From contig DITO01000082.1 in the NCBI GenBank assembly GCA_002422065.1, forward strand, positions 1 through 7,732: DNA of 7,732 nucleotides, read 5' to 3'. A program made the position numbers and the translations under genes. Shown piece after piece: positions 5,950 to 7,732 of the stretch (position 1 is the stretch's first letter; every line of letters begins with the position of its first letter). The notes beneath the pieces were generated by a model. The model was not told the DNA's origin. It searched no databases and was given only the letters and a program-made list of their open reading frames with translations. This stretch comes from Erysipelotrichaceae bacterium UBA6182. Its GTDB lineage: Bacteria; Bacillota_I; Bacilli_A; Erysipelotrichales; Erysipelotrichaceae.

Positions 5950-6253
5950 TGACTTGTGGTTCAACCACTTCAAAATCATCGATGGAATCGTCAAACCCGA
6001 CCACGTTTTCTTTTAGCCATAGATAACCTTGTTCGATGGGATTGGTATTTTGAAATTGAGTAAAATCTGATGTCGGAATCTCTATATCAATTTCTTCTAT
6101 TGGTGCACTTTGGTTAGCTCGTGCTTCTTTTGATAGATACGAAGCGACACAGATAACAGCTTTCTTAACGACATAGTTGATGTTGAATGCGGTAATTCGG
6201 TGATAGGATAGAGAGATGCCAAATTTTGATTGCATATCTTTAATAATTGCCAT
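5918..6253 (-). CDS. Small phage protein of unknown function between fibre and lysis genes
   Basis: This 111-residue protein begins MAIIKDMQSKFGISLSYHRI, a pattern seen in short proteins beside tail fibre genes of low-GC phages ('MAI.KD....GI...YHRI'). It then has a beta-rich middle (INYVVKKAVICVASYLS) and an acidic, proline-containing tail that looks disordered (FEVVEPQVNAPSETENPI). The ATG has a purine-rich AGTAGG upstream and lies 7 nt after the stop of the fibre gene. It may be a tail fibre accessory or assembly protein, but I do not recognise a defined domain. No membrane segment is seen. Confidence 0.65.
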   Translation of the reverse strand: MAIIKDMQSKFGISLSYHRITAFNINYVVKKAVICVASYLSKEARANQSAPIEEIDIEIPTSDFTQFQNTNPIEQGYLWLKENVVGFDDSIDDFEVVEPQVNAPSETENPI

Positions 6254-6260
6254 AAAATAC

Positions 6261-6941
6261 CTACTTTCTTAACGTGCGATAAATCGTCACAGAGATTAAA
6301 TCAGGAGAGCCAAGATTAAGTCCTGGATTGATGTAGAGATTTCCAATAGTGCCATTGATGGTATGAGCAAAATCGACCATTGTAAGGGTTGCATTTCCTT
6401 GGCCAGTTACTGAAGTAATAGCTTTGCCGTATGCTAGCCATTGTTGTGTGTCATTTAGTGAGAGTGCAAATGTTGGTGATAATTCGAAATCAATCACCTT
6501 TGAAATACCACTTGTGAGGGTTACACCAGAGGAATGAACATCTGGAATCGTAAAGGATGAGGTACTTCTTGCAGAAGTCTTTGTGATTGTTGTTGCCACA
6601 TCGTTTGAGTAAGTGGCTACGTAGGAGCCGATGAGATTGGATAAACCCGAAGTACGGTAGTAAATTAGTGTCGATGATGAATCAACCGATGTCCCTTGAG
6701 TCGTTGCGACCACATGAACCTTATAGATATACGCTGGATCAAACACCAATGAAGCACTATGCGTATAGGTAATGCCTTCATAGGCATAGACTAATTCAAG
6801 CTCGCCACCCACCTTCACCACAGACGTTGAATTTCGGGCGTAGAGTGCGTTGTTTGAGTAATCGAAGGCTAATTCCCCGACATAGGAAAGGTTCGCTGTC
6901 GAGGGCTTTGTGGTGCCACGTTTTACCCGAAGAATTGCCAT
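6261..6941 (-). CDS. Phage tail fibre or tropism-determinant type protein
   Basis: This 226-residue protein starts MAILRVKRGTTKPS and continues with GELAFDYSNNALYARNSTS. This matches the N-terminal module found in phage receptor-binding proteins such as the major tropism determinant ('lrvkRGt...l..GElafd...ntLyi'). The remaining ~175 residues are rich in Ser, Thr, Gly and hydrophobic beta-strand patterns with almost no Cys, as expected of a trimeric fibre tip or knob. It would sit at the virion tip and contact the host surface. Its ATG overlaps the stop of the previous gene by one base (TAATG), so reinitiation is likely. No repeat or template sequence that would indicate a diversity-generating retroelement is present in the window. 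Confidence 0.75.
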   Translation of the reverse strand: MAILRVKRGTTKPSTANLSYVGELAFDYSNNALYARNSTSVVKVGGELELVYAYEGITYTHSASLVFDPAYIYKVHVVATTQGTSVDSSSTLIYYRTSGLSNLIGSYVATYSNDVATTITKTSARSTSSFTIPDVHSSGVTLTSGISKVIDFELSPTFALSLNDTQQWLAYGKAITSVTGQGNATLTMVDFAHTINGTIGNLYINPGLNLGSPDLISVTIYRTLRK

Positions 6942-7732
6942 TAGTATGTTCCGCCATCAATAATTGATGATGGTTGTAAAACTTTATTAGTATCGATACC
7001 GATTTGGTATTTCACAACACTTGGTGTATAGTTTGAATCGACCACTTGATATACCTTAATTGCATCAGCAATAACTGCTGCATCAAATCCCGCAAGTGTT
7101 CCTAAAGATTCTGAACCTGTACCATCAAAAATGCGGGTGTTGAGCACATTAGCTAGTATGTTCTTTTGAGTGGTTGTCAAGTGGACATCAGCCGCAACGT
7201 GAGCATTATAGGTTGTTGTTGACACACCACCAAGTCCAGCAAGTGTGACTGTGACAGCTCCGGTTGAACCGTTGACACTGGTTACCGAGTCAGTGGGTGT
7301 TAAAAGTTCTTGCCAGTTTGCCAGTGTTGCATAGCCGGCAGTTTTAAGAATAAAGGATTTATTGATGTCCGTTCTGACTGCAACATCACCTTCTTGTGCA
7401 TTCGATAGAGCTAGCATCGCAGCCTGGCTTGCCACCACCCAGGTATTCGTAATCGCTACTTTTGGAATGACTGAATCTGAGAGTTTTCCATCGGCATCCA
7501 GAATTGGAATGTTTCCGTTTCCAGTTCCGGTGTTTTTTGTAGCTGCTGTGCCTAACCCAAGTGCGGTTATCTTGGTATCAATTTGAGTATCAACTTTAGC
7601 TACTCCAGGTATTTTTAAATAATCCGATTCTGCAAGTGGTGTGCCTACGCTACCTGTTTTATCAGCCTTTGCAATGTAGAGATGTTCTCCACTAAAATCG
7701 ACTAGTGGTTCACCAGCTTTAATCGTTCCAGT
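6941..7732 (-). CDS. Phage tail fibre protein, 5' end outside the window
   Basis: The frame is open from the right window edge to a TAA at 6943-6941, giving 263 visible residues. The true start lies beyond 7732; a GTG at 7438 is internal. Fibre hallmarks are visible: GEHLYIAKAD (16-24 region), IPILDADGKLSDSVIPK (75-91), an ASQAAMLAL block followed by GDVAVRTD (about 101-121), SVNGSTGAVTVTL (152-164) and AHVAADVHLT (about 177-186). These are repeated building blocks of tail fibre and appendage proteins in low-GC phages. Composition is Thr, Ser, Gly and Ala rich with long predicted beta strands. Base composition is clearly richer in G+C than the cargo genes to the left. It is translationally linked to the next fibre gene by TAATG. 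Confidence 0.8.
   Translation of the reverse strand, partial: TGTIKAGEPLVDFSGEHLYIAKADKTGSVGTPLAESDYLKIPGVAKVDTQIDTKITALGLGTAATKNTGTGNGNIPILDADGKLSDSVIPKVAITNTWVVASQAAMLALSNAQEGDVAVRTDINKSFILKTAGYATLANWQELLTPTDSVTSVNGSTGAVTVTLAGLGGVSTTTYNAHVAADVHLTTTQKNILANVLNTRIFDGTGSESLGTLAGFDAAVIADAIKVYQVVDSNYTPSVVKYQIGIDTNKVLQPSSIIDGGTY

Noticed and set aside
6261..6941. Diversity-generating retroelement target like the Bordetella phage tropism determinant
   Set aside because: Only the N-terminal module is similar; there is no template repeat, reverse transcriptase or C-type lectin pattern in the window.
6941..7438. A tail gene starting at the GTG at 7438
   Set aside because: The same frame stays open to the window edge and encodes fibre motifs upstream (IPILDADGKL), so the GTG is an internal valine.
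7362..7586. 74-codon open frame on the plus strand
   Set aside because: It is antisense to the tail fibre gene, which is open throughout with recognisable fibre motifs.

Overview
The window looks like the late (tail and lysis) end of a prophage in a low-GC bacterium, followed by a short cargo region with genes of the kind often carried for defence. The host is probably Bacillota or an Acholeplasma-like member of the Mollicutes that uses the standard code: TGA is a real stop for the gene ending at 4968 and the gene ending at 2586. Genes are tightly packed, most have purine-rich ribosome binding sites, and the cargo genes are very AT-rich. I recognise families, not species.

Right part (about 7732 to 4496, all minus strand, transcribed right to left): a tail fibre gene cut by the window edge, a second fibre or tropism-type protein with a receptor-binding-protein style N-terminal module, a small unrecognised phage protein, a Pol-beta-fold nucleotidyltransferase, and two small proteins with one membrane helix plus a coiled coil that are probably holins or lysis accessories. 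They form one operon with junctions of 1-32 nt overlap or a 7-nt gap. A hairpin terminator at 4456-4495 that can act in both directions closes it. No endolysin is present in this stretch.

Middle part (2009 to 4447, plus strand): a two-gene operon encoding a small helix-turn-helix protein and a 622-residue OLD-family protein (SMC/ABC-type ATPase followed by a TOPRIM nuclease domain). The genes overlap by 8 nt. A well-formed promoter with overlapping inverted repeats sits just upstream. This is the best candidate for a compact, possibly undescribed anti-phage system, because it lacks the usual OLD partners: UvrD helicase as in Gabija, reverse transcriptase as in retrons, and separate ATPase and TOPRIM proteins as in PARIS.

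Left part (64 to 2008, minus strand): a divergent two-gene operon encoding a putative HExxH zinc peptidase and an unusually long DUF2971 protein. Its own extended -10 promoter lies in the shared 191-bp intergenic region. At the far left edge begins another minus-strand gene (first 21 codons only). Its ribosome binding site lies inside an inverted repeat flanked by further repeats.

A plausible reading, which is inference, is that the prophage carries two divergent cargo operons just downstream of its late operon. One is an OLD nuclease with its regulator. The other is a peptidase/DUF2971 pair that may be an independent system or may be linked to the regulator.
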